29,086 nt of DNA from Faeciplasma avium (GTDB lineage: Bacteria > Bacillota > Clostridia > Oscillospirales > Ruminococcaceae). Under the pieces are notes generated by a model. It did no database searches and was not told the DNA's origin. It saw nothing but the letters and a program-made list of their open reading frames with translations. A program made the position numbers and the translations under genes. Shown here one piece after another: positions 21,607 to 29,086 of this stretch (position 1 is the stretch's first letter; the number at the start of each line of letters is the position of its first letter). The stretch covers positions 1 to 29,086 of the forward strand of contig DVOL01000089.1 of the NCBI GenBank assembly GCA_018713505.1. Reading direction: 5' to 3'.

Positions 21607-24555
21607 GTGAAAAACCTACTGTTCAGGCGCTTGACGGCTCTTGTCCTGGCATTACTGATGGTACTGCCAACAGTGGCTGCCGTCTATGCAGACGAGCCTG
21701 CCGAGGATGAGTCGTCCTCCAGCAGCGCGACCGAGGGCGGCGCAATCGAGACCTCGGCTCAGGTGCTGGACGAGATGAATCGTGCAAGCACCTACAGCAC
21801 ATTCTACGACAATCATCTGGATGACCCCAGACCTGATGTCGAGGTCGCTATCGACGCTACTCAGTACGAGAACGCCAGCGAGGACTCTGGCATCACCACT
21901 GAGACGATAGACGGCGTATCAGCCATGGTCTGGCCGAACGCAAGCGGCTCGGTCGATTTCAGAGTGAGCGTCCCCGAATCAGGTCTTTACAACATCCAGT
22001 TCACCTACTACGCTCTTTCGAGCGCAGCCAACGACATCGAGCTTTCTCTGCTCATCGACGGCGAAAGCCCCTATGCCACGGCTGACAGAATTCTTCTTAG
22101 CAAGAAGTGGGTGGATTCGGAGAAGTCCTACGCCATAGACGAGAACGGAAACCGTGCCGTCAAGACCGACTCTCACGGGAACCAGATTAGACCTACCCTT
22201 GCCGAGCTTCTCACCTGGCAGACAACTCCCCTCAAGGATACCGACGGTCTTTTCAACGACCCTCTCCGCTTCTACTTCTCAGAGGGCGAGCATGTTATAA
22301 CCATCGAGTCTGATAAGGCAAGGTTTGCCCTTTCCGAGATACTCCTTTACAACGAGGAGCCAACACCCGCTCTTGCCGACTCTGACCCTAATCTTGTCAC
22401 TACGGACACTTCTAAGGCGTCCTCCACCACCGGGATAAACATCTATCTCGAGGGCGAGGAGGCGGACTACAGGTCGGACATCACCCTTTACGCCACCTAC
22501 GATCGCTCCACCTACCTGACCTCACCCTCCAGCCCGACCAAGATGCTCTACAACACCATCGGCTCCGCCAACTGGAAGAACGCCGGTCAGTCTGTCACCT
22601 GGAAGTTCACGACCGACAAGGCAGGCTGGGTTAAGATAGGCATCAGGGGCAAGCAGAACCAGATGAGAGGTCTTTACTCCAACAGAAGGCTCTACATAGA
22701 CGGCGTTGTCCCGTGTGCGGAGGCTGAGGCTGTCAAGTTCTACTACTCCGAGACCTGGCAGTGCGTAACTCCTACCGACGCCGACGGAAATGTAATCTAC
22801 TTCTGGGTTGAGGCGGGAGAGCACGAGCTGACCCTCGAGGCTGTCCCCGGCGAGATAGGCGACATCATGAGAAGGCTCGACGATATCGTCTACTACCTCA
22901 ACAGCTACTACAGGCAGATTCTTCAGATAACCTCACCCACCCCGGACGAGTACAACACCTACATGATTCACAGGCAGATACCCTCCATCCTTCCCGACTT
23001 TGAGGTTTACGCTCAGCAGCTCCGTGACATCAAGACCGAGATTGAGGTCCTTGCCGGAACCGAGGGAACAGAGGCCGTATCTCTCGAGACGATGGCTAAG
23101 CTCCTTGACAAGTGCATCAAGAGGCCGGACGATATTCCCTCGATGCTCAGCCAGCTCAAGGACGATATAACCTCGCTGTCTCAGTGGATGACCGACTACC
23201 GCAGCCAGTATCTCGAGGTCGACATAATCGAGATTCAGTCCGCAGAGTACGAGTTCTCCACCACCAAGGAGAGCTTCCTAAAGTCCCTTGGCTTTGCATT
23301 CCAGTCCTTTATCGGCTCCTTCTTCACCGACTACAATGTTCTCTCCGAGGATAGCGAGGACGCTCTTAATGTATGGGTATCCCTAGGAAGAGACCAGGCT
23401 CAGATAGTCAAGGAGCTTGTTGACTCCTACTTCGTTGAGGAGACCGGCATACAGGTCGCCGTCAACCTGGTACAGGGCGGTATCCTGGAGGCTACTCTTG
23501 CCGGCAAGGGACCCGATGTCGCCCTCTTTATAGGAGGCGACTTCCCGATTCAGCTCGCAGCCCGTGACTGTATCGTTGACATCTCGCAGTACGACGACTA
23601 CGAGGAGGTCATCACAAGATTCGCTCCTAATATAATGACCCTTTACACCTACCAGGGCGGAGTTTACGGACTTCCTATCTCCCAGAACTTCCCGATGATG
23701 TTCTACCGCAGCGATGTTTTGCAGTCCTTTGGCTTCAGCGAGCCGCCGGACACCTGGGATGAGCTTATAGGAATGCTCCCGACCCTCCAGAGAAGCTACA
23801 TGGGCGTCGGACTCAACTTCGATGTATTCGGCTCCTTCATAGTACAAAGAGGGCTTAACTACTACAACGAGTCAAAGACCGCTACCATCTTTGACGACCC
23901 TATGGCTGTAGACGCCTTCGAGGTCTGGACCAAGTTCTACACAACCTACAGCTTCCAGCAGACCTTCGACCAGTTCACAAGATTCCGTACAGGTGAGTAC
24001 CCGATAATCATCACCGGCTACACCTTCTACAACCAGCTCTACATGGCTGCTCCCGAAATAAGAGGACTTTGGGGCTTTGACATCACTCCCGGCTATATAA
24101 GGGAGGACGGCAGTATAGACCACTCCGTAACCTCCAGCTCCGCCGGCGGAATCATCTTCTCCAAGCTCAACGAGCAGCAGCGCAGCGACGCCTGGGAGCT
24201 TATCAAGTGGTTCACCTCCGACGAGATTCAGGCTGAGTACGGCAGGTCCATAGAGGCTCTTCTAGGCCCGATGGGCAGATTCGACACTGCAAACATGGCG
24301 GCTCTTTCCCAGCTCGCATGGTCGCAGTCCGAGCTTGAGCTGATACTCGAGCAGATGGAAAACACAGTTGAGATAGACATCATCCCCGCAACCTACATTG
24401 TTACCCGTAACATCACCAATGCGTTCAGAGAGACTGTCAACCTCAACAAGAACCCAAGAGATACTCTTCTTTGGTTCAACAGAGATACCAACGATGAGAT
24501 TATAAGAAAGTACGAGGAGCTCGGTATCGAAATCGAGCTTCCCGACGAGAATTGA
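21607..24555 (+). CDS. Large secreted substrate-binding protein with carbohydrate-binding-like modules
   Basis: A 982-residue secreted protein. Start GTG 21607 is preferred because AAAGGTGG lies about 9 bases upstream; GTG 21595 is inside that site. The signal peptide ends near AVYA-DE without a lipobox Cys. Two beta-sandwich-like modules follow (about residues 75-255, 'SVPESGLYNIQFTYYAL'; and 277-421, 'YLEGEEADY'), then a helical stretch (about 421-575). From about residue 584 comes a family 1 solute-binding domain ('LNVWVSLGRDQAQIVKELV', 'GKGPDVALFIGGD', 'GLPISQNFPMMFYR', 'PDTWDELIGML'). It is about twice the usual size. Next to MalF/MalG-type permeases it is the receptor of a CUT1 importer; the ligand is probably an oligosaccharide or glycan. 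No membrane anchor is visible. Confidence 0.88.
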   Translation: MKNLLFRRLTALVLALLMVLPTVAAVYADEPAEDESSSSSATEGGAIETSAQVLDEMNRASTYSTFYDNHLDDPRPDVEVAIDATQYENASEDSGITTETIDGVSAMVWPNASGSVDFRVSVPESGLYNIQFTYYALSSAANDIELSLLIDGESPYATADRILLSKKWVDSEKSYAIDENGNRAVKTDSHGNQIRPTLAELLTWQTTPLKDTDGLFNDPLRFYFSEGEHVITIESDKARFALSEILLYNEEPTPALADSDPNLVTTDTSKASSTTGINIYLEGEEADYRSDITLYATYDRSTYLTSPSSPTKMLYNTIGSANWKNAGQSVTWKFTTDKAGWVKIGIRGKQNQMRGLYSNRRLYIDGVVPCAEAEAVKFYYSETWQCVTPTDADGNVIYFWVEAGEHELTLEAVPGEIGDIMRRLDDIVYYLNSYYRQILQITSPTPDEYNTYMIHRQIPSILPDFEVYAQQLRDIKTEIEVLAGTEGTEAVSLETMAKLLDKCIKRPDDIPSMLSQLKDDITSLSQWMTDYRSQYLEVDIIEIQSAEYEFSTTKESFLKSLGFAFQSFIGSFFTDYNVLSEDSEDALNVWVSLGRDQAQIVKELVDSYFVEETGIQVAVNLVQGGILEATLAGKGPDVALFIGGDFPIQLAARDCIVDISQYDDYEEVITRFAPNIMTLYTYQGGVYGLPISQNFPMMFYRSDVLQSFGFSEPPDTWDELIGMLPTLQRSYMGVGLNFDVFGSFIVQRGLNYYNESKTATIFDDPMAVDAFEVWTKFYTTYSFQQTFDQFTRFRTGEYPIIITGYTFYNQLYMAAPEIRGLWGFDITPGYIREDGSIDHSVTSSSAGGIIFSKLNEQQRSDAWELIKWFTSDEIQAEYGRSIEALLGPMGRFDTANMAALSQLAWSQSELELILEQMENTVEIDIIPATYIVTRNITNAFRETVNLNKNPRDTLLWFNRDTNDEIIRKYEELGIEIELPDEN

Positions 24556-24571
24556 GAAGGGGGAAAGCTAG

Positions 24572-25531
24572 ATGGCATCGCTGACTAAGAAAAAGGCCGA
24601 CACGCCCGCAAAGCCGAAGCCAATCAATGTCCAGAGCAAGGCGTACACCTGGCATCTGGTGAAGCAGAATAAAGCATGCTATGTTATGATGCTTCCGTTC
24701 TTTGCACTGTTCACTATCTTCACGATAATCCCGGTTATCATGTCCTTCCCGCTTGGACTCACCAGCTTCAACCTGGTCCAGTTCCCGAGATATATCGGTC
24801 TGCAAAACTTCTACTCGCTGTTCGTCAACGACGATGTATTCCTTACTGCAATAAGAAACACCCTGATTCTTGCAATCTTCACGGGACCGTTTTCCTATGT
24901 TTTAAGCTTCATCCTCGCCTGGCTGATAAACGAGATGAGTCCCTTCCTGAAGGTATTTTTCACCTTCGTATTCTACGCTCCCTCGATGACACCCTCCGCC
25001 TTCGTAATCTGGCAGCTCGTGTTCTCGGGTGACGCCTACGGATACCTCAACTCGGTGCTTATGGACTTCGGAATCATAAACGCCGCCAAGCAGTGGCTGA
25101 CCGATACCACCTACATGATGACGGTAGTTATCATAGTACAGCTTTGGAGCTCGATGGGAGCCGGCTTCCTTGCTCTGCGTGCAGGCTTCCAGAATATCGA
25201 CAACTCCCTTTACGAGGCGGGAGCTATCGAGGGCATCCAGAACAGATTCCAGGAGCTGTTTACCATCACCATCCCGGCGATGGGTCCCTCCCTTCTGTTC
25301 GCCGCAGTTCTAGCGATATCCGGCGCCTTCACTGTAGGAAGCGTAGGAGCGGCGCTCTGCGGAATGCCGTCAACCGCATACGCCGTACATACGATAATGA
25401 ACCACGCACAGGACTACGGTTCGATAAGATACGAGATGGGCTACGCCTCTGCGATATGTATGGTGCTCTTCGTTGCCATGCTCCTGACGAATCACTTTAT
25501 ACGCAAGATTCTGTCAAGGTATACTGATTAA
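24572..25531 (+). CDS. Sugar ABC importer permease, MalF type
   Basis: A 319-residue inner membrane permease of the CUT1 class. After a basic N-terminal segment of about 45 residues, six hydrophobic helices are visible. The cytoplasmic EAA loop that contacts the ATPase is present: 'EAGAIEGIQNRFQELFTITIPAMGPSL'-like sequence split at about residues 215-240, with the conserved Glu-Ala and Gly. GGGGGA precedes the ATG, 16 bases after the binding-protein gene. The MalG-type partner follows after 14 bases. No MalK-type ATPase lies in the operon. Confidence 0.92.
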   Translation: MASLTKKKADTPAKPKPINVQSKAYTWHLVKQNKACYVMMLPFFALFTIFTIIPVIMSFPLGLTSFNLVQFPRYIGLQNFYSLFVNDDVFLTAIRNTLILAIFTGPFSYVLSFILAWLINEMSPFLKVFFTFVFYAPSMTPSAFVIWQLVFSGDAYGYLNSVLMDFGIINAAKQWLTDTTYMMTVVIIVQLWSSMGAGFLALRAGFQNIDNSLYEAGAIEGIQNRFQELFTITIPAMGPSLLFAAVLAISGAFTVGSVGAALCGMPSTAYAVHTIMNHAQDYGSIRYEMGYASAICMVLFVAMLLTNHFIRKILSRYTD

Positions 25532-25545
25532 AGGAGGGTGTATAA

Positions 25546-26505
25546 ATGGCGTCCGATGTTAGGATCTCGGCTGAAAAGGAGCGCAAGATTCAGGAAAAGA
25601 AGCTCAAGAAGCTGAGAAGAAGAAAGGTCAATGTTGACACTGTCCATGTCAAAAAATCAAAGGGCAAGAAGATTAACGGCTCCTTAGGAGGAGATATTGC
25701 GATATTCATGCTTTTAGGACTTTTGGGACTGTTTATGATATTCCCGCTTTACTACTCGATAATCCAGTCCTTCAAGCCGATAAGCGAGCTTTTCGTGTTC
25801 CCGCCTAAGCTCTATGTACTCTCCCCCACGACGGAGAACTTCTCAAACCTGTTCAAGGTTGCCGGAAACCTCTGGGTTCCGTTCTCCAGATATGTGTTTA
25901 ACTCTGTATTTATCACGGTGGTTATCTCGGTATTCCATGTAATAGTCGTATGCTGCTGTGCATACTGCCTGTCGAAGTGCCGCTTCCCCGGCTACGCAGT
26001 GCTCAACCAGATAATCGTCACCTCGCTTTTGTTCACCTCGACGGCTACATGGATCATGCAGTTCGTTGTAATGGCTAAGCTTGGAATGATAAACTCCTAC
26101 AGCGCACTTATACTTCCCAGTATTGCAACACCGATGGGTCTGTATCTGATGAGACAGAGCATGTCCACCATCAACGACTCCATAATCGACGCCGCCAAGG
26201 TCGACGGCGCAGGAGTATTTAGGACCTGCTGGCAGGTTGTAATTCCCAACCAGAAGCCGGCTATAGCCACTCTGATAATCTATGTATTCCAGGGAGCCTG
26301 GAATGTCCAGGGCGGAGCGCTTGTCTACGAGGAGGACCTAAAGACCCTTCCCACGATAATGTCGCAGATTGCGGCATCCGGCATTGCCCGTCAGGGAATT
26401 ATCTACGCCTCGGCGGTTGTTCTGATGATCCCTCCGCTTGTCATCTTCCTTGTTGCCCAGAGTAATGTTATGGAGACCATGGCGAACTCAGGTATGAAGG
26501 ATTAA
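25546..26505 (+). CDS. Sugar ABC importer permease, MalG type
   Basis: A 319-residue second permease of the CUT1 importer. The N-terminus is unusually long and basic (about 45 residues with many Lys and Arg, such as 'KKLKKLRRRK'), then six membrane helices. The EAA loop is 'DAAKVDGAGVFRTCWQVVIP' near residues 217-236, with conserved Asp-Ala-Ala and Gly. AAAGGAGGG lies ahead of the ATG. The NHL/TPR gene follows after 36 bases. The basic N-terminal extension may bind another cytoplasmic component; this is inference. Confidence 0.92.
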   Translation: MASDVRISAEKERKIQEKKLKKLRRRKVNVDTVHVKKSKGKKINGSLGGDIAIFMLLGLLGLFMIFPLYYSIIQSFKPISELFVFPPKLYVLSPTTENFSNLFKVAGNLWVPFSRYVFNSVFITVVISVFHVIVVCCCAYCLSKCRFPGYAVLNQIIVTSLLFTSTATWIMQFVVMAKLGMINSYSALILPSIATPMGLYLMRQSMSTINDSIIDAAKVDGAGVFRTCWQVVIPNQKPAIATLIIYVFQGAWNVQGGALVYEEDLKTLPTIMSQIAASGIARQGIIYASAVVLMIPPLVIFLVAQSNVMETMANSGMKD

Positions 26506-26541
26506 CTTATGATTAAAATAATGAAAAGGAAAAGGTGATAA

Positions 26542-28197
26542 GTGGTGACAAGTAAAATCCTAAAGAAAACGCTTGTTGTGCTTCTGTCGGCGGCTGTCCT
26601 GCTATCATGCGGAGCCTTGAGCCTTCTGGCTGAGGACCCATATGTGTCTTACAACTACAACCCCTGGCAGGAGGCTGTTCCCTCACAGAACGGCTACATA
26701 GTAAGCGACACAATCACAGGAAAGGAAATGGGGCTTGACCAGCTCTCCGACCCGGAAAGCCCGCTGTTCATAAGCGAGGATGAGCCGGCTACCCTGAGCG
26801 ACGCCAAGGACTTCTTCCTTTCCGACAACAACGAGTTCTTCATCGTTGACACAGGAAACAACAGAATAATCCGCACCGATGTCAACTTCAACCTCATCGC
26901 CTGCTACAAGACCTTCACCGGGAGCAATCTCACCGAGGAGGCTGTAGCCGAGGACGGCAGCACCTATACAAGAGAGGTTACCGACCTCAAGGCGCCCTAC
27001 GGAATCTTTGTCGACGAGGACGATATAATGTACATCGCAGACAGAGATAACCAGAGGATAATAAAGTGCGGCTTCGACTGCGAGATTATCACCGAGTACA
27101 CAAGACCCGATACCGAGCTTTACGATTCACAGTCCTTCTTCTGCACCAAGGTCCTAGTTGACGCCGCAAAGAATGTCTATGTAATCTGCCCGGCTGTAAA
27201 TAAGGGAGCTATAATGTTCTCGCCCTCCGGGAACTTCATCGGCTACTACGGTGCAAACCGAGTCGAGGTCACGGCGGAGGTTATAAGAAACAAGATTTGG
27301 CGTAAGTTTGCCTCAGAGTCCCAGCAGGCGACCCTTATAAGGACCACCCCTGTTGAGTACGCAAACTTCGACATCGACGACGAGGGCTTTATCTACACCG
27401 TTACCGAGGTTGCCAATATCTCGACCGACGCTGTAAAGAAGCTTAACCCCTCTGGAAACAATATTCTCGAGCTTACTACAAACTCTGCCAACCTTACCTT
27501 CGGCGACCAGGAGGCTGTAACCTACTCGGGAACCACCTATGCCACCCGTCTTACAGATATAACAATCGGAGACAACGGTCTTATAAACATCCTTGACTAC
27601 ACATCAGGAAGAGTTTTCCAGTATGACAGAGAGTGCAACCTTTTGTTCATCTTTGGCTGCGACCAGGAGGGTCAGCGCTCCGGCTTTGACAATCCCAACG
27701 CAATAGAGTGCCTTGGAAACCTCATCTATGTGCTTGACGGCAGAAACAACGACATCACCGTATTCGAGGAGACCCTCTTCGGCGCATATGTTCATGAGGC
27801 TGTCGAGCTGTTCAACCGTGGTCTTTACGAGGAAGCCAAGGACTACTGGATTGAGGTCCTCAAGAGAGACGGCAACTACAACATGGGCTACATAGCACTC
27901 GGAAGGGCGTACCTAAACGAGGACAACTATGACGAGGCTATAAAGTACCTCAAGCTGGCATACGAGGCTGAGGACTATGACAGAGCCTTCGAGGCAAGAA
28001 GACAGGATATGCTAAGAGATAACTTCACCCTGATAGTTATCCTGATTATAGCACTGATAATCATCTACCTTGTAATCAAGAGGCTCCAAAAGAAGGGTAA
28101 GATTCCTAACAAGCTGATAAGAACAGGCATCAAGTGGGTAATCAAGAAGATAGAGCCGTTTGCCCTTAGGATAGTGGAAGGAGTGAAGAACAGATGA
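26542..28197 (+). CDS. Membrane-anchored NHL-repeat and TPR protein
   Basis: A 551-residue envelope protein. Start GTG 26542 (GTG 26545 also possible) follows AAGGTG. The signal segment contains LLSC near residue 23 and LLA-ED near 31, so either lipidation or ordinary cleavage is possible. From about residue 90 to 410 come NHL/beta-propeller repeats ('FFIVDTGNNRIIRTD', 'GIFVDEDDIMYIADRDNQRI', 'NLIYVLDGRNNDITVF'). Two TPR units follow at about 417-480 ('GLYEEAKDYWIEVLK', 'DNYDEAIKYLKLAYE'). A single membrane helix lies at about 495-513, and a very basic tail of some 38 residues ends the chain. The propeller and TPRs should face outward. It overlaps the Yip1 gene by four bases. A scaffold or sensor role beside the importer is inference. 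Confidence 0.85.
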   Translation: MVTSKILKKTLVVLLSAAVLLSCGALSLLAEDPYVSYNYNPWQEAVPSQNGYIVSDTITGKEMGLDQLSDPESPLFISEDEPATLSDAKDFFLSDNNEFFIVDTGNNRIIRTDVNFNLIACYKTFTGSNLTEEAVAEDGSTYTREVTDLKAPYGIFVDEDDIMYIADRDNQRIIKCGFDCEIITEYTRPDTELYDSQSFFCTKVLVDAAKNVYVICPAVNKGAIMFSPSGNFIGYYGANRVEVTAEVIRNKIWRKFASESQQATLIRTTPVEYANFDIDDEGFIYTVTEVANISTDAVKKLNPSGNNILELTTNSANLTFGDQEAVTYSGTTYATRLTDITIGDNGLINILDYTSGRVFQYDRECNLLFIFGCDQEGQRSGFDNPNAIECLGNLIYVLDGRNNDITVFEETLFGAYVHEAVELFNRGLYEEAKDYWIEVLKRDGNYNMGYIALGRAYLNEDNYDEAIKYLKLAYEAEDYDRAFEARRQDMLRDNFTLIVILIIALIIIYLVIKRLQKKGKIPNKLIRTGIKWVIKKIEPFALRIVEGVKNR

Positions 28198-28829
28198 TTT
28201 ATGATATGACACCGTTGCAGTGGCTCAGTCATGTAATCTTCCACCCCTTTGAGGGATACGAGGATATGCGCTGGAAGAAGCAGGGCTCTGTCGCTATATC
28301 CGCAGCCATAGTGTTCTTCCTGTTTGTGGCGCAGGTCGTAAATGTCAGACTGGGCGGCTTTGCATACAATATGCTCGCCTACTACGACATCTTCAATGTT
28401 GTGCCGATACTCGTTCAGTCTGTAGTATACTACCTGACATGGGTTGTAGCCAACTGGTCGTTCTGCACCCTGTTAGACGGTGAGGGAAACATGAGAAGAA
28501 TAGCGATATATTCAGCCTATGCTCTTGTTCCCTACATCGTAGGAAGCATACTCTCGACAATTTTGACCTACTTTGTAACCCTCAACGAGAGCATCTGGGT
28601 CACCGCCATCTCCCAGATAGGTCTTTGGTGGTCGGTAGTCCTCATGGTAATGGGAATGAAGGCGTGCCACCAGTACAGCTTTACTAAAACCATTGTCTGC
28701 ATGATACTTACGGTTGTGGGAATGCTTTTGATTCTCTGCCTCTTGGTTTTGGTAATGTCACTCTTCCAGCAGGTTTGGCTCTTCTTCTTCACCATCTATA
28801 CAGAGATAATGTATAGGGTAAGAAGCTGA
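28194..28829 (+). CDS. Yip1-family multi-pass membrane protein
   Basis: A 211-residue integral membrane protein with about five hydrophobic helices. It begins 'PLQWLSHVIFHPFEGYEDMRWKKQ', typical of bacterial Yip1-domain proteins (a short amphipathic segment with a Pro, then the first helix). Residues 'NWSFCTLLDGEGNMRRIAIYSAYALVPYI' carry the family's conserved middle part, split by helices. The bacterial function of Yip1 proteins is not established. The start codon overlaps the stop of the NHL/TPR gene, so the two are translationally coupled and probably form one complex. As I recall, Yip1 genes also sit beside CUT1 importers in other Firmicutes. Confidence 0.82.
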   Translation: MIYDMTPLQWLSHVIFHPFEGYEDMRWKKQGSVAISAAIVFFLFVAQVVNVRLGGFAYNMLAYYDIFNVVPILVQSVVYYLTWVVANWSFCTLLDGEGNMRRIAIYSAYALVPYIVGSILSTILTYFVTLNESIWVTAISQIGLWWSVVLMVMGMKACHQYSFTKTIVCMILTVVGMLLILCLLVLVMSLFQQVWLFFFTIYTEIMYRVRS

Positions 28830-28850
28830 CGAACAGAAAGTGAGTAGATT

Positions 28851-29086
28851 ATGAAGAACAAAATTTTCAGATTGCTGGCTTGTCTGCTCGCAGCAGCAAT
28901 TCTAATGACAACATTCACCTTCAGCGTCCTGGCTGACGAGACCGACGGCGCCGACAGTGCTGTAGCAGCCGACGCAGATACCCCCGCAGAGGGCGAGGCT
29001 CCCGCAGAGGATGAGGCTCCCGCAGAGGGCGAGGCTACCGCAGAGGGCGAGGCTCCCGCAGAGGATGAGGCTCCCGCAGAGGATGA
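28851..29086 (+). CDS. Secreted protein with acidic EAPAED repeats (partial, runs off the window)
   Basis: The frame opens at ATG 28851, 21 bases after the Yip1 gene, and continues to the window edge without a stop (78 codons). A signal peptide is clear: basic start, then 'LLACLLAAAILMTTFTFSV' with cleavage after LA near residue 29. The mature part begins with an acidic Ala/Asp-rich stretch and then repeats of the type PAEGEA and PAEDEA. Low-complexity Pro/Ala/Glu stretches like this often act as cell-wall-spanning linkers before a folded domain. What follows cannot be seen, so the function is unknown. Confidence 0.8.
   Translation, partial: MKNKIFRLLACLLAAAILMTTFTFSVLADETDGADSAVAADADTPAEGEAPAEDEAPAEGEATAEGEAPAEDEAPAED
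28983..29086 (+). repeat. 18-base coding tandem repeat
   Basis: Units of 18 bases start at 28983, 29001, 29019, 29037, 29055 and 29073, the last cut by the window end. The pattern is CCCGCAGAGGRYGAGGCT, with GGC or GAT at the variable codon and one ACC for CCC. Each unit encodes six residues, PAE(G/D)EA. Confidence 0.92.

Noticed and set aside
28983..29086. CRISPR or regulatory repeat at the right edge
   Set aside because: The 18-base units are in frame within a gene with a signal peptide and have no spacers.

Overview
The window looks like the chromosome of an endospore-forming, Gram-positive anaerobe of the Clostridia, possibly Oscillospirales-like. The evidence is a GerA-type germinant receptor remnant at the left edge, a yloU-yloV (fakA) pair, RNase Y, a T-box-controlled thrS, a MsmX-type sugar ATPase, strong AGGAGG ribosome sites and sigma-A promoters with exact 17-base spacers. 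Genus cannot be read from the sequence, and several features suggest a poorly characterised lineage.

Layout. 1-1199: end of a probable germination permease overlapping a Ger(x)C lipoprotein. 1253-1380: first copy of a palindromic intergenic element. 1463-3637: promoter, Asp23/YloU and fatty acid kinase FakA. 3741-7219: heterodimeric ABC exporter with one degenerate ATP site. 7302-7358: second element copy. 7483-8695: DUF4830-like membrane protein overlapping an RsuA-family pseudouridine synthase. 8732-11306: promoter, MsmX-type ATPase and an SGNH-esterase lipoprotein. 11335-11365: hairpin shared by convergent genes. 11380-14678 (minus strand): M28 peptidase and RNase Y, separated by the third element copy. 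15007-17078: promoter, T-box leader and thrS, followed directly by a 5'-truncated trpA remnant. 17819-19481: a stand-alone, strongly expressed surface protein with an NPSTG C-terminus.

19573 to the right edge is one long operon with a consensus promoter and a structured leader of about 290 bases. It encodes two LolD/MacB-type ATPases (the second with an AbrB/SpoVT-like tail), a 982-residue secreted substrate-binding protein with carbohydrate-binding-like modules, MalF- and MalG-type permeases, a membrane-anchored NHL/TPR protein, a Yip1-family membrane protein and the start of a secreted acidic-repeat protein.

The right-hand operon is the best candidate for an undescribed system. It has a complete CUT1 sugar-importer core without its own MalK, so the MsmX-type ATPase at 8817 may power it. 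The two LolD-type ATPases have no FtsX-like permease in the window. The NHL/TPR and Yip1 proteins suggest an envelope-attached complex around the importer. The second highlight is the three-copy element with TGCAAAGTG inverted ends and a conserved internal hairpin.
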